A DNA stretch of 64,000 bases from Streptomyces sp. NBC_01476 (GCF_036227265.1 NZ_CP109446.1:6020001-6084000), one strand, 5' to 3'. Counted from the stretch's first letter, positions 26,254 through 35,803 are shown. Numbers and translations are program-made. The notes: generated by a model from the letters alone, not told the origin.

Positions 26254-27588
26254 ATGGCACCAGCCATCATCACACTTGCCGCGGATGCGCCCAAACTTGA
26301 CACCGGAAATACCGCCTTTCTGCTGCTGAGCTCCGCGCTCGTCATGCTGATGACGCCGGGCCTGGCGTTCTTCTACGGCGGCATGGTCCGGGTCAAGAGC
26401 ACCTTGAACATGCTGATGATGAGTTTTATCAGCCTGGGGATCGTGACCCTGCTGTGGACCGCATACGGTTTCAGCTTCGCGTTCGACGGTGACAACGGCG
26501 GATTCCTCGGTGGCACCAGCTGGCTCGGCCTGCGGGACATCGCGCCGGACGCCCTGTGGGGTGCCACCGGGACCCCGGTGTTCGCGTTCGCCGCGTTCCA
26601 GCTCATGTTCGCCGTCATCACCCCCGCGCTGATCAGCGGGGCGCTCGCCGACCGGGTCAAGTTCGTCTCCTGGTCGATCTTTATCGCCCTGTGGGTCACC
26701 GCGGTGTACTTCCCGGTCGCCCACTGGGTCTGGGGCGGTGGCTGGCTCGGCCAGAAGGGCGTCATCGACTTCGCCGGTGGTACCGCGGTGCACATCAACG
26801 CCGGTGCCGCGGCCCTCGGTGTGATCCTGGTGATCGGCAAGCGCAAGGGCTTCAAGCGTGACCCGATGCGTCCGCACGGCATGCCGTGGGTGATGCTCGG
26901 TGCCGGCCTGCTGTGGTTCGGCTGGTTCGGCTTCAACGCGGGCTCCGAGGTCACCTCCGACGGTGTGGCCGCGACCGCGTTCATCAACACCCAGATCGCC
27001 ACCGCCGCGGCCATGATCGGCTGGCTGCTCTACGAGCGGCTGCGGCACGGCTCCTTCACCACCCTGGGCGCCGCGTCCGGCGCGGTGGCCGGCCTGGTCG
27101 CCATCACCCCGTCCTGTGCCTCGGTCAGCCCGCTGGGTGCCATCGGTGTCGGCGTCCTCGCCGGCGTCGCCTGCGCCGCGGCGGTCGGCCTGAAGTACAA
27201 GTTCGGCTACGACGACTCGCTCGACGTGGTCGGTGTCCACATGGTCGGCGGTATCGTCGGCTCGCTGCTGATCGGCTTCCTGGCCACCGGTGGTGTCGGG
27301 CAGGACGTCAAGGGCGTCTTCTACGGCGGGGGCTGGGACCAGCTGGGCAAGCAGGCGATCGGTGTCTTCTCGGTCCTGGGCTACTCGCTGGTCGTCTCCG
27401 CCATCCTGGCCAAGGCGATCGACCTGACGATCGGCTTCCGGGTCACCGAAGAGGTCGAGGTCAACGGCATCGACCAGAGCGAGCACGCCGAGACCGCCTA
27501 CGACTTCTCCGGGGTCGGCAGCGCCGCGAGCTCGGCGGTGCCGGGTGACCTGATCGAGGCTGTCGGGACCAAGAAGGTGGACGCGTGA
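26254..27588 (+). CDS. amtB: Ammonium transporter AmtB
   Basis: AmtB is a trimeric inner-membrane ammonia channel. The 444-residue product has 11 predicted hydrophobic helices. It shows the Amt signature region (DFAGGTAVHINAGAAALG, with the pore-region histidine) and the second conserved pore histidine in DVVGVHMVGG. The ATG at 26254 follows GAGGAG and gives MAPAIITLAADAPKL; the frame extends upstream to 26191 but without support. Its stop overlaps the glnK start by four bases. Under nitrogen excess GlnK is expected to block the channel. Confidence 0.95.
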   Translation: MAPAIITLAADAPKLDTGNTAFLLLSSALVMLMTPGLAFFYGGMVRVKSTLNMLMMSFISLGIVTLLWTAYGFSFAFDGDNGGFLGGTSWLGLRDIAPDALWGATGTPVFAFAAFQLMFAVITPALISGALADRVKFVSWSIFIALWVTAVYFPVAHWVWGGGWLGQKGVIDFAGGTAVHINAGAAALGVILVIGKRKGFKRDPMRPHGMPWVMLGAGLLWFGWFGFNAGSEVTSDGVAATAFINTQIATAAAMIGWLLYERLRHGSFTTLGAASGAVAGLVAITPSCASVSPLGAIGVGVLAGVACAAAVGLKYKFGYDDSLDVVGVHMVGGIVGSLLIGFLATGGVGQDVKGVFYGGGWDQLGKQAIGVFSVLGYSLVVSAILAKAIDLTIGFRVTEEVEVNGIDQSEHAETAYDFSGVGSAASSAVPGDLIEAVGTKKVDA

Positions 27589-27923
27589 AACTCATCACCG
27601 CCGTCGTCAAGCCGCACCGGCTCGACGAGATCAAGGAAGCCCTGCAGGCGTTCGGGGTGCACGGTCTGACCGTCACCGAGTCCAGCGGCTACGGCAGGCA
27701 GCGCGGCCACACCGAGGTCTACCGTGGCGCCGAGTACACCGTCGACCTGGTGCCGAAGATCCGGATCGAGGTCCTCACCGAGGACGCCGACGCGGATCAG
27801 CTGATCGAGGTCATCGTCAAGGCCGCCCGAACCGGCAAGATCGGTGACGGCAAGGTGTGGAGCATCCCGGTCGACACGGCCGTCCGGGTCCGCACCGGCG
27901 AGCGCGGGCCCGACGCGCTCTGA
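27585..27923 (+). CDS. glnK: PII signal-transduction protein GlnK
   Basis: GlnK is a trimeric PII protein sensing ATP/ADP and 2-oxoglutarate and controlling AmtB. The 112-residue product keeps the T-loop with Tyr51 (YRGAEYTVDL), which in Streptomyces is adenylylated by GlnD rather than uridylylated, and the B-loop TGKIGDGKVW. The GTG at 27585 overlaps the amtB stop (GTGA), so translation is probably coupled. Confidence 0.96.
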   Translation: MKLITAVVKPHRLDEIKEALQAFGVHGLTVTESSGYGRQRGHTEVYRGAEYTVDLVPKIRIEVLTEDADADQLIEVIVKAARTGKIGDGKVWSIPVDTAVRVRTGERGPDAL

Positions 27924-27952
27924 CCGTTGAACATTCCAGCGCTGGAGAACGA

Positions 27953-30382
27953 GTGACCGAAAGCGTCGAAGCGCAGGACGGCAGTTACGCGGCGGCCCGG
28001 CTGCGTCTCCTCACCGAGGAGACGCAGTCCGGGCCGCCGCGCCGCGCCGCCCTGGCCGGCCTCACCGACCAGTGGCTCGCCTCGCTCGCCACCGAAGCCG
28101 CCGCGGCCACCGGCACCACCGGCTACGCCCTGATGGCGGTCGGCGGCTACGGCCGCGGCGAGCTGTCCCCCCGCAGCGACCTCGACCTGGTGCTGCTGCA
28201 CGACTCCCAGAAGTCGGTCGGCGCGCTGGCCGACCGCATCTGGTACCCGGTCTGGGACCTCGGCGTCGCCCTGGACCACTCCGTCCGCACCCCCGCGGAA
28301 GCCCGCAAGGCCGCCGCCGAGGACCTCAAGGTGCAACTGGGCCTGCTCGACGCCCGGCACATCGCCGGCGACCCGGCGCTCACCTCCACGCTGCGCAGCG
28401 CCGTGCTCACCGAGTGGCGCAACCAGGCCCCCAAACGGCTCCCCGCCCTGCACGAGATGTGCCTGGAGCGCGCGGAGCGCCAAGGTGAGCTCTCCTACCT
28501 GCTGGAACCCGACCTCAAGGAGGCCCGCGGCGGTCTGCGGGACGCCACCGCCCTGCGGGCGGTCGCCGCGTCCTGGCTCGCCGACGCCCCCCGTGAGGGC
28601 CTTGAGGAGGCCCGTACCCGGCTGCTGGACGCCCGCGACGCCCTCCACCTGGTCACCGGCCGGGCCACCGACCGCCTCTCCCTCCAGGAGCAGGACCAGG
28701 TCGCCGACTCCCTCGGCCTGCTCGACGCCGACACACTGCTGCGCGAGGTCTACGAAGCCGGCCGCCGGATCGCCTACGCCTCCGACGTCACCTGGCGCGA
28801 GGTGGGCCGGGTGCTGCGCTCCCGCGAAGCCCGCCCGCGCCGCCGCGGCCTGCTCGGCCGCAGCCGCAACCTGCCCGAGGCCACTCCCGAGCGCGTCCCG
28901 CTCGCCGACGGCGTCGTGGAGCTGGAGGGCGAGGCGGTCCTCGCGCTGCCCGCCAAGCCCGAGCGTGACCCCGTCCTGGTGCTGCGGGCCGCCGCCGCGG
29001 CCGCCCAGGCCGGGCTGCCGCTGTCCATCCACGCGGTACGCCGGCTGGCCGCGACCGCCCGGCCGCTGCCCGTGCCGTGGCCCGCGGAGGCCCGCGAGCA
29101 GCTGCTCACCCTGCTCGGCGCCGGCGAGTCCACCGTCCTGGTGTGGGAGGCGCTGGAGGCCGAGGGCCTGATCACCCGGCTGATCCCGGACTGGGAACGG
29201 GTCCGCTGCCGCCCGCAGCGCAACGCCGTCCACCGTTTCACCGTCGACCGGCACCTGGTCGAGACCGCCGTGCAGGCCGCCGGGCTCACCCGCCGGGTCG
29301 GCCGCCCCGACCTGCTGCTGACCGCCGCGCTCCTGCACGACATGGGCAAGGGCTGGCCCGGCGACCACAGCGAGGCCGGCGAGACCATCGCCCGCGACGT
29401 CGCGGTGCGGATCGGCTTCAACAGCGCCGACGTCGACACCCTCGCGCTGCTGGTCCGCCACCACCTGCTGCTCATCGAGACCGCCACCCGGCGTGACCTG
29501 GACGACCCCGAGACCGTTCGCATGGTCGCCGAGACCGTACGCGACACCTCCACCCTGGAGCTGCTGGCCGCGCTCACCGAGGCCGACGCGCTCGCCACCG
29601 GGCCGGCCGCCTGGAGCACCTGGCGGGCCTCGCTCCTGGCCGACCTGGTGGAGCGGGTGGCCGGAGCGCTCGACACCGGCGCGCTGCCGGACAGCGGCGA
29701 CAGCCAGCCCACCGCCGAGGAGGAGCGCCTGGCCATCGAGGCCGCCCGCACCGGCGGCCCGGTGCTGGCGCTGCACGCCCACACCGAGCCCGAGGGCGAG
29801 GGCGAGGCCCGCGAGCAGGCGCTCGGTGTGGAGCTGCTGCTGGCCGCGCCGGACCGGCCCGGCCTGATCGCCGAGGCGGCCGGCGTCCTTGCGATGCACC
29901 GGCTCACCGTCCGCGCCGCCGACCTGCGGGCCTTCGACCCCATCGGTGAGGGACATGTGGCGCTGCTGAGCTGGCGGGTCTCCGCGGAGTACGGCGCGCT
30001 GCCCGAGGTGGCACGGCTCCGTACCGACCTGGCCCGCGCCTTCGAGGGCACCTTGGACATCGAGTCCCGGCTGGCCGAACGCGAGGCCGCCTACCCGCGC
30101 CGCCGCGGCATCACCCCGCCGCCGCCCCGGGTCTCGGTGGCCCCCGGCAGCACCTCGCAGACCGCCACCGTGCTGGAGGTACGCGCCCACGACGCCCCCG
30201 GGCTGCTGCACCGGATCGGCCTGGCCCTGACCGCCGCCGCGGTCACCATCCGCTCGGCCCGCATCTCCACGCTGGGCGCCAACGCGGTCGACGCCTTCTA
30301 CGTCGTCGGCAAGGACGGCAGCCCGCTGCCGCAGGCCCGGGCGACGGAGGTGGCCCGGCAGGTGGAGGAGGCGCTGCGGTAG
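27953..30382 (+). CDS. glnD: PII nucleotidyltransferase GlnD
   Basis: GlnD modifies and demodifies PII; in actinobacteria it adenylylates GlnK. The 809-residue product has the nucleotidyltransferase motif GGYGRGELSPRSDLDL with metal-binding Asp76 and Asp78, an HD domain (LLHDMGKG near 461) for demodification, and two C-terminal ACT domains (starting near 628 and 740) that sense glutamine. The GTG at 27953 has GGAG nine bases upstream; a longer frame reaches back into glnK and is rejected. amtB-glnK-glnD is one operon. Confidence 0.94.
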   Translation: MTESVEAQDGSYAAARLRLLTEETQSGPPRRAALAGLTDQWLASLATEAAAATGTTGYALMAVGGYGRGELSPRSDLDLVLLHDSQKSVGALADRIWYPVWDLGVALDHSVRTPAEARKAAAEDLKVQLGLLDARHIAGDPALTSTLRSAVLTEWRNQAPKRLPALHEMCLERAERQGELSYLLEPDLKEARGGLRDATALRAVAASWLADAPREGLEEARTRLLDARDALHLVTGRATDRLSLQEQDQVADSLGLLDADTLLREVYEAGRRIAYASDVTWREVGRVLRSREARPRRRGLLGRSRNLPEATPERVPLADGVVELEGEAVLALPAKPERDPVLVLRAAAAAAQAGLPLSIHAVRRLAATARPLPVPWPAEAREQLLTLLGAGESTVLVWEALEAEGLITRLIPDWERVRCRPQRNAVHRFTVDRHLVETAVQAAGLTRRVGRPDLLLTAALLHDMGKGWPGDHSEAGETIARDVAVRIGFNSADVDTLALLVRHHLLLIETATRRDLDDPETVRMVAETVRDTSTLELLAALTEADALATGPAAWSTWRASLLADLVERVAGALDTGALPDSGDSQPTAEEERLAIEAARTGGPVLALHAHTEPEGEGEAREQALGVELLLAAPDRPGLIAEAAGVLAMHRLTVRAADLRAFDPIGEGHVALLSWRVSAEYGALPEVARLRTDLARAFEGTLDIESRLAEREAAYPRRRGITPPPPRVSVAPGSTSQTATVLEVRAHDAPGLLHRIGLALTAAAVTIRSARISTLGANAVDAFYVVGKDGSPLPQARATEVARQVEEALR

Positions 30383-30496
30383 GCCGCGGGGGCCTGGTTT
30401 CCGCCGGTTCCGGCAGGCGTGGGCTGCTCGGCCGCCGGGGCGGATACCCTGGAAGGCGACTGTGCCCACCCCTGACGACGAGGATCTGCAACCACC

Positions 30497-32059
30497 GTGT
30501 TCGATACCCTCTCCGATCGCCTCGCCAATACTTTCAAGACCCTCCGGGGCAAGGGGCGCTTGTCCGAGGCGGACATCGACGCCACGTCCCGGGACATCCG
30601 GATCGCCCTGCTGGAAGCGGACGTCGCCCTGCCGGTGGTCCGGGCCTTCATCGCCAACGTCAAGCAGCGCGCGCTGGGCGCCGAGGTGTCCCGGGCGCTG
30701 AACCCCGCGCAGCAGCTGATCAAGATCGTCAACGAGGAACTCGTCACCATCCTCGGCGGCGAGACCCGCCGGCTGCGCTTCGCCAAGCAGCCGCCGACCG
30801 TGATCATGCTGGCCGGCCTCCAGGGCGCCGGTAAGACCACGCTGGCCGGCAAGCTCGGACAGTGGCTGCACAAGCAGGGCCACACCCCGCTGCTGGTCGC
30901 CTGCGACCTCCAGCGGCCCAACGCGGTCAACCAGCTCTCGGTGGTCGCCGAGCGGGCCGGCGTCGCGGTCTTCGCACCCGAGCCGGGCAACGGCGTCGGC
31001 GACCCGGTGAAGGTCGCCCGCGACTCCATCGAGTTCGCCAAGAGCCGCCAGTACGACGTCGTGGTGGTGGACACCGCGGGCCGCCTGGGTGTCGACCAGG
31101 AGATGATGCAGCAGGCCGCGGACATCCGTGACGCGGTCCGGCCGGACGAGATCCTCTTCGTGGTCGACGCGATGATCGGCCAGGACGCGGTGAACACCGC
31201 CGAGGCGTTCCGGGACGGCGTCGGCTTCGACGGGGTGGTCCTGTCCAAGCTGGACGGCGACGCCCGCGGCGGCGCCGCGCTCTCCATCGCGCACGTCACC
31301 GGCAAGCAGATCATGTTCGCCTCCAACGGCGAGAAGCTCGACGACTTCGACGCCTTCCACCCGGACCGGATGGCGTCGCGCATCCTCGGCATGGGCGACG
31401 TGCTGTCGCTGATCGAGCGGGCCGAGCAGACCTTCAGCCAGGCCGAGGCCGAGAAGATGGCGGCCAAGCTGGCGAAGGGCCCCAAGGAGTTCACGCTCGA
31501 CGACTTCCTGGAGCAGATGGAGCAGGTCCGCAAGATGGGCTCGATCTCCAAGCTGCTCGGGATGCTGCCGGGCATGGGCCAGATCAAGGACCAGATCAAC
31601 AACCTGGACGAGAAGGACGTCGACCGCACCGCGGCGATCATCAAGTCGATGACCCCCGGCGAGCGGGCCGACCCGCACATCATCAACGGCTCGCGCCGGG
31701 CCCGGATCGCCCGCGGCTCCGGGGTCGAGGTCAGCGCGGTCAAGGGCCTGGTGGAGCGGTTCTTCGACGCCCGCAAGATGATGTCCCGGATGGCACAGGG
31801 CGGCGGCATGCCGGGCATGCCGGGCGTCCCCGGGATGGGCGGCGGTCCCGGCCGGCAGAAGAAGCAGCAGAAGCAGGCCAAGGGCAAGCGCCAGTCGGGC
31901 AACCCGATGAAGCGCAAGGCCGAGGCAGCGGCGGCCGCGGCCCGCCGCGAGCAGCAGGCCGAGGAGCCGCAGCAGGGCAGCAACCCGTTCGGCCTGCCGG
32001 GCGGCACCGGCGGCAAGGACTTCGAACTGCCCGAGGACTTCAAGAAGTTCATGGGCTGA
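30497..32059 (+). CDS. ffh: Signal recognition particle protein Ffh
   Basis: Ffh binds signal sequences on the ribosome and delivers them to FtsY. The 520-residue product has the N domain, G domain (GLQGAGKTTLAGKL near 107, DTAGRLG, SKLDGDARGG) and the Met-rich M domain from about 300 (MEQVRKMGSISKLLGMLPGMG, then GGGMPGMPGVPGMGGG). A basic, Gln/Lys-rich tail follows. The GTG at 30497 is supported by the family start MFDTLSDRL. The 4.5S RNA gene was not seen in this window. Confidence 0.96.
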   Translation: MFDTLSDRLANTFKTLRGKGRLSEADIDATSRDIRIALLEADVALPVVRAFIANVKQRALGAEVSRALNPAQQLIKIVNEELVTILGGETRRLRFAKQPPTVIMLAGLQGAGKTTLAGKLGQWLHKQGHTPLLVACDLQRPNAVNQLSVVAERAGVAVFAPEPGNGVGDPVKVARDSIEFAKSRQYDVVVVDTAGRLGVDQEMMQQAADIRDAVRPDEILFVVDAMIGQDAVNTAEAFRDGVGFDGVVLSKLDGDARGGAALSIAHVTGKQIMFASNGEKLDDFDAFHPDRMASRILGMGDVLSLIERAEQTFSQAEAEKMAAKLAKGPKEFTLDDFLEQMEQVRKMGSISKLLGMLPGMGQIKDQINNLDEKDVDRTAAIIKSMTPGERADPHIINGSRRARIARGSGVEVSAVKGLVERFFDARKMMSRMAQGGGMPGMPGVPGMGGGPGRQKKQQKQAKGKRQSGNPMKRKAEAAAAAARREQQAEEPQQGSNPFGLPGGTGGKDFELPEDFKKFMG

Positions 32060-32580
32060 TGCGGGTCTCGATCCGGCCGCCCCACCCGGACGACGCCGCG
32101 GCGCTGCGCGAAGCGGTCCTGCGGTCGGTGGCGCACCTCAGCCCGTGGAACCCGGTCGATCCGGACGGGTTCCACGAGCTGATGCGCCGGCAGGGACTGG
32201 AGTTGCGCACCTTCCTCATCGTGAACGACGAGGACGGCGGCATCGTCGGCAAGTGCAATGTCGCCAACATCGTCCGCGCCCGCTTCCGCAACGCCTCGCT
32301 GGGCTACGACAGTTACCTGCCGTACAACGGCACCGGGCGGATGAGCGAGGGCATGCGGCTGGTCGTGGACCGCTGCTTCACCAGCTACCCGGACGGCCTG
32401 GGCCTGCACCGGCTGGAGATCAACGTCCAGCCGGACAACACCCGTTCGCTGGCGATGGCGAAGCGCCTGGGGTTCCGGCACGAAGGCTTCTCACCGCGGA
32501 TGCTCTTCATCAACGACGCCTGGCGGGACCATGAGCGCTTCGCGCTGACCGCCGAGGAGTGGCCGGGCCTGTCCGCCTAG
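32059..32580 (+). CDS. GNAT family N-acetyltransferase (RimJ-like)
   Basis: The 173-residue protein has the GNAT fold of the RimJ/RimL branch, which acetylates protein N-termini or small amines with acetyl-CoA. The acetyl-CoA-binding region NGTGRMSEGMRLVVDRCF and LEINVQPDNTRSLAMAKRLGFRHEG are visible. The ATG at 32059 overlaps the ffh stop by one base (TGATG), so it is translationally coupled to ffh. Its stop shares a CTAG with the convergent DUF402 gene. The substrate is unknown. Confidence 0.85.
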   Translation: MRVSIRPPHPDDAAALREAVLRSVAHLSPWNPVDPDGFHELMRRQGLELRTFLIVNDEDGGIVGKCNVANIVRARFRNASLGYDSYLPYNGTGRMSEGMRLVVDRCFTSYPDGLGLHRLEINVQPDNTRSLAMAKRLGFRHEGFSPRMLFINDAWRDHERFALTAEEWPGLSA

Positions 32581-33076
32581 CCGGCCAGCAGAGCGCTGAA
32601 CCCGCCGCCGCGGGCAAGCGCTTCCAGTTCCTCCAGCGCGCCCAGCGCCCGGCCGGCCGCCTCGGGGTCGCGGACCGCGAGGCCGCTGCGCGCGAACTCG
32701 TCCTCGTCCAGCCGCAGCACGGTGCCGCCGTCCGCGGACCGCCACAGGTCGAGGTCCAGGTCCTCCACGCACACGCCGTCGTCGGTGACCACCGCGGGCC
32801 GGGTGATGTCGCAGTACCAGCCCTTGAGCCGGCCGCCCGGGCCCCGGACCTCCTTGACCGCGTACCAGCGGTCGCGCCAGTAGTGCTCGGTGAAGACGTC
32901 GCCGGGTTCGAAGCGGACGAAGCCGAAGTCCCGTACCCGCGGCAGCGCCCAGGGGGCGGTGACGCCGATCCGTACGCCGTCGTCGTGGAGTACGGCGGCG
33001 GCGTAGCGGACCTTCTGGCGGCCGGCTTTCAGCAGCCGGACGGATGTCGAGGTACCGGGGAGAACACGGTGGGCAT
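32577..33076 (-). pseudogene. DUF402 family gene with an apparent one-base frameshift near its start
   Basis: From 33057 to 32577 the minus strand encodes a clear DUF402 protein (VRLLKAGRQKVRYAAAVL, FEPGDVFTEHYWRDRWYAVK, GWYCDITRPAVVTDDGVCVE). This frame has no ATG, GTG or TTG between the upstream stop and residue 95. A good start exists in another frame: ATG at 33076 after GAGG, reading MPTVFSP and then hitting a stop after 15 codons. Adding one G after about 33060 joins them into a 166-residue protein reading MPTVFSPGTSTSVRLLKAG. So one base is missing, by mutation or sequencing error. DUF402 proteins include nucleotide phosphatases; the role here is unknown. Confidence 0.75.
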
Positions 33077-33158
33077 GGCGCCACCCTCGCGGAGGCGGTG
33101 GGCTCCCGCCACCGGATTCCGGCGGGCCGCGCGGGTCCGGTGGGCCGCGCGGGTCCGG

Positions 33159-33971
33159 TCAGACCCGGGCTATGAGGTAGCGGAAGACGTTTTCCATCCG
33201 GATGGTGCCGCCCGGACGGCGGTAGGGGTGGAGGGCCTCGGCGATCTCCTTGTCCACCTGCTGGCGGTCGGTGGCGTCGATGGCGGCGTCGAAGACGCCG
33301 GTGGAGACCAGACCGCGGACGGCGCTCTTCAGGTCGGAGTAGCCGAAGGGGCACGAGACACGGCCGGAGCCGTCCGGCCGCAGACCCGCGGACCGGGCCA
33401 GGTCCTCAAGGTCGTCACGGCCGCTGAGGCGGATGTCGTGCAGGCGGGGTCCGCGGGGTTCGGCCAGCCGGGCGGCCATCCGCAACACCCGTGAGGTGGC
33501 GCAGCGTTCGGGCGGTCCCCAGCCGGCCAGCACGACGGTGGTGCCGGGCGCGGCGCCGGCCGCCGCGGCGGACAGGGCGGGTTCCAGTCCGGCGGCCGGG
33601 GCCGCGGGGTCGAGAGCGGTGATCACGGTGAAGCCGCCGCCGAGCGCGTGGTCGCGCGGGGTGCCGGGCAGCAGTCGGGGGACGGGTTCACGGGAGCACC
33701 GCGCGGGATCGGGCAGCAGCCGCTCCCGGGCCACCGCCAGCCGGGTCTCGTCGGTGTCGCAGCCGGTGACGTCCGCCCCTCGGCGGGCCGCCAGCAGCAG
33801 GGCCAGACCGGTGCCGCAGTCCAGTCCCAGCAAACGCGTGTACGGGCCGACCTCCAGCCGGTCGTACACCGTCTCGTAGAGCGGAACGAGCATCCGTTCC
33901 TGGATCTCCGCCCAGTCTCTCGCCCTGCCCTCCGCACCGGGCCTGGTACCGCGATAGAGCGTAGGTGCCAT
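33159..33971 (-). CDS. SAM-dependent class I methyltransferase
   Basis: The 270-residue product has a methyltransferase core with motif I LLGLDCGTGLALLLAA, motif II VTGCDTDETRL and a post-motif segment (GFTVITALDPAAP). The substrate is not recognisable; it resembles small-molecule methyltransferases of secondary metabolism. The ATG at 33971 has GGGG upstream. It is divergent from the archaeal-type proS and upstream of the DUF402 gene on the same strand (82 bases apart), so the two may share a transcript. Confidence 0.75.
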   Translation of the reverse strand: MAPTLYRGTRPGAEGRARDWAEIQERMLVPLYETVYDRLEVGPYTRLLGLDCGTGLALLLAARRGADVTGCDTDETRLAVARERLLPDPARCSREPVPRLLPGTPRDHALGGGFTVITALDPAAPAAGLEPALSAAAAGAAPGTTVVLAGWGPPERCATSRVLRMAARLAEPRGPRLHDIRLSGRDDLEDLARSAGLRPDGSGRVSCPFGYSDLKSAVRGLVSTGVFDAAIDATDRQQVDKEIAEALHPYRRPGGTIRMENVFRYLIARV

Positions 33972-34131
33972 CGAAGCCCCAATCAGCAGCGTGGTGCGCC
34001 TTCCCCCCCGTGGTCCCTGCGTGCCGCACACGTCCCCCGAGAGCCAGACAACTGCGGAATCCAGCCCCCGTCCAGGCCCCAGAAGTACCGTTCTTGCTAA
34101 TTTTGGCGCACAGTCTCCGCCCGGCCACCGA

Positions 34132-34162
34132 TTCACGCTCCGCGCGCGGGGGGCCGTACCAT
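34132..34162 (+). promoter_or_regulatory. Possible promoter of proS, near-leaderless
   Basis: TTCACG (34132-34137) and TACCAT (34157-34162) are 19 bases apart. TACCAT ends seven bases before the ATG at 34170, and no Shine-Dalgarno sequence is present, so the message may begin at the start codon. Confidence 0.4.
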
Positions 34163-34169
34163 CGCCTCC

Positions 34170-35582
34170 ATGGCAAAGGCTCCCGTTCTCACGCCCCAGG
34201 CGGACGATTTCCCGCGCTGGTACCAGGACCTGATCAACAAGGCCGAGTTGGCCGACAACGGACCGGTGCGCGGCACCATGGTCATCCGGCCTTACGGCTA
34301 TGGCCTGTGGGAGCGGATGCAGCAGGACATGGACGCGCGGATCAAGTCGGCCGGCGCGCAGAACGCGTACTTCCCGCTCTTCATCCCGCAGTCGTACCTC
34401 ACCCGCGAGGCGGAGCACGTCGAGGGGTTCGCGCCGGAGCTCGCGGTGGTCACGCACGCCGGTGGCAAGGAGCTGGAGGAGCCGATCGTCGTCCGGCCCA
34501 CCTCCGAGACGATCATCAACGAGTATTTCTCCAAGTGGGTGCAGAGCTACCGGGACCTGCCGTTGCTGATCAACCAGTGGGCGAACGTGGTCCGCTGGGA
34601 GCTGCGGCCGCGGCTCTTCCTGCGCACCACCGAGTTCCTCTGGCAGGAGGGGCACACCGCGCACGCCACGTACGAGGACGCGCGCGACTACGCCGCCCGG
34701 ATCCAGCGCGACGTCTACGCCGACTTCATGGAGAACGTCCTGGCGATGGACGTGGTGCTGGGCCGCAAGACGCCCAAGGAGCGGTTCGCCGGCGCCATCA
34801 ACACCCTTACGCTGGAGGGGATGATGGGTGACGGCAAGGCGCTGCAGCTGGGCACCAGCCACGAACTGGGCCAGAACTTCGCCAAGGCGTTCCACACCCA
34901 GTACCTGTCGAAGGACGGCGCCCAGGAGTACGTCTGGCAGACGTCCTGGGGCAGCACCACCCGGATGATCGGCGCCCTGGTGATGATGCACGGCGACGAC
35001 AACGGGCTGCGGGTGCCGCCGCAGTTGGCGCACGTCCAGGTCGTGGTGCTGGCGATCAAGGAGGACGACGCGGTCCTCGCCAAGGTGCGCGAACTGGGCG
35101 AGCAGCTGGCGGCGGCCGGCATCAAGGTCGTGGTGGACGACCGCACCGACACCCCGTTCGGCCGCCGCGCGGTGGACTGGGAGCTCAAGGGCGTACCGGT
35201 CAGGGTCGAGATCGGCCCGCGCGACCTGGAGGCGGGCACCGCGATGCTGGCCCGCCGGATCCCCGGCGGCAAGACGCCGGTCGCCATCGACAGCCTGGTC
35301 TCGCTGCTGCCCACGGTGCTCCAGGAGGACCAGGCGACGCTGCTGCGGGAGTCCCGCGAGCGCCGTACGTCCCGAACCGTGGACGTCGCCACCATCGGCG
35401 AGGCGGCCGAGGCGGCGGCCACCGGCTGGGCCCGTATCCCGTGGGCCGACCTGGGACCCGAAGGCGAGGCGAAACTCGCCGAGCAGGGCGTTTCGGTGCG
35501 CTGCCTGGTCGCCGAGGACGGCTCCGTGCCGCTCACCGACGACGCCCCCGGCACGATCGCGATCGTGGCAAGGGCTTACTGA
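34170..35582 (+). CDS. proS: Prolyl-tRNA synthetase, archaeal/eukaryote-like (ProS type 3)
   Basis: The enzyme charges tRNA-Pro. The 470-residue length, absence of the bacterial editing insertion, and the C-terminal extension ending in a Tyr carboxylate (VARAY) place it in the type 3, archaeal/eukaryote-like group. Class II motifs are visible: motif 2 (VVRWELRPRLFLRTTEFLWQEGH, around 132-154) and motif 3 (GALVMMHGDDNGLRVPP). Most Streptomyces, as I recall, also carry a longer bacterial-type ProRS at another locus, so this may be a second copy. It is divergent from a methyltransferase. The start MAKAPVLTPQ is firm. Confidence 0.93.
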   Translation: MAKAPVLTPQADDFPRWYQDLINKAELADNGPVRGTMVIRPYGYGLWERMQQDMDARIKSAGAQNAYFPLFIPQSYLTREAEHVEGFAPELAVVTHAGGKELEEPIVVRPTSETIINEYFSKWVQSYRDLPLLINQWANVVRWELRPRLFLRTTEFLWQEGHTAHATYEDARDYAARIQRDVYADFMENVLAMDVVLGRKTPKERFAGAINTLTLEGMMGDGKALQLGTSHELGQNFAKAFHTQYLSKDGAQEYVWQTSWGSTTRMIGALVMMHGDDNGLRVPPQLAHVQVVVLAIKEDDAVLAKVRELGEQLAAAGIKVVVDDRTDTPFGRRAVDWELKGVPVRVEIGPRDLEAGTAMLARRIPGGKTPVAIDSLVSLLPTVLQEDQATLLRESRERRTSRTVDVATIGEAAEAAATGWARIPWADLGPEGEAKLAEQGVSVRCLVAEDGSVPLTDDAPGTIAIVARAY

Positions 35583-35803
35583 GCCCCACCGGCGCGTCCG
35601 CTGATCGGACAGCGGTGTGCGGATTACGTCGAACGTCCGCTCTTGGGGCGGGTGCACAGGTTTCCCGGTGTTGGCCGGGCTCCTCCGCACCCGCCCTGCG
35701 TCATGCCCATCAAGGCGCATCCTCCGGAACTGACCGATCAGTGCAAATTAATTGCCCTAGCCCCAAATCGGAACACCGGCGGCACCCGGCTCGTTGTCAC
35801 GTC

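Noticed and set aside
27797..31678. 1293-codon open frame on the minus strand
   Set aside because: It is antisense to glnD, ffh and glnK, whose products are certain. Long antisense frames are expected at this G+C content, and the translated product is low-complexity without domains.
33159..35720. 853-codon minus-strand frame joining proS antisense to the methyltransferase
   Set aside because: Only the last 270 codons (from 33971) have motifs and a ribosome site; the upstream part is proS antisense.
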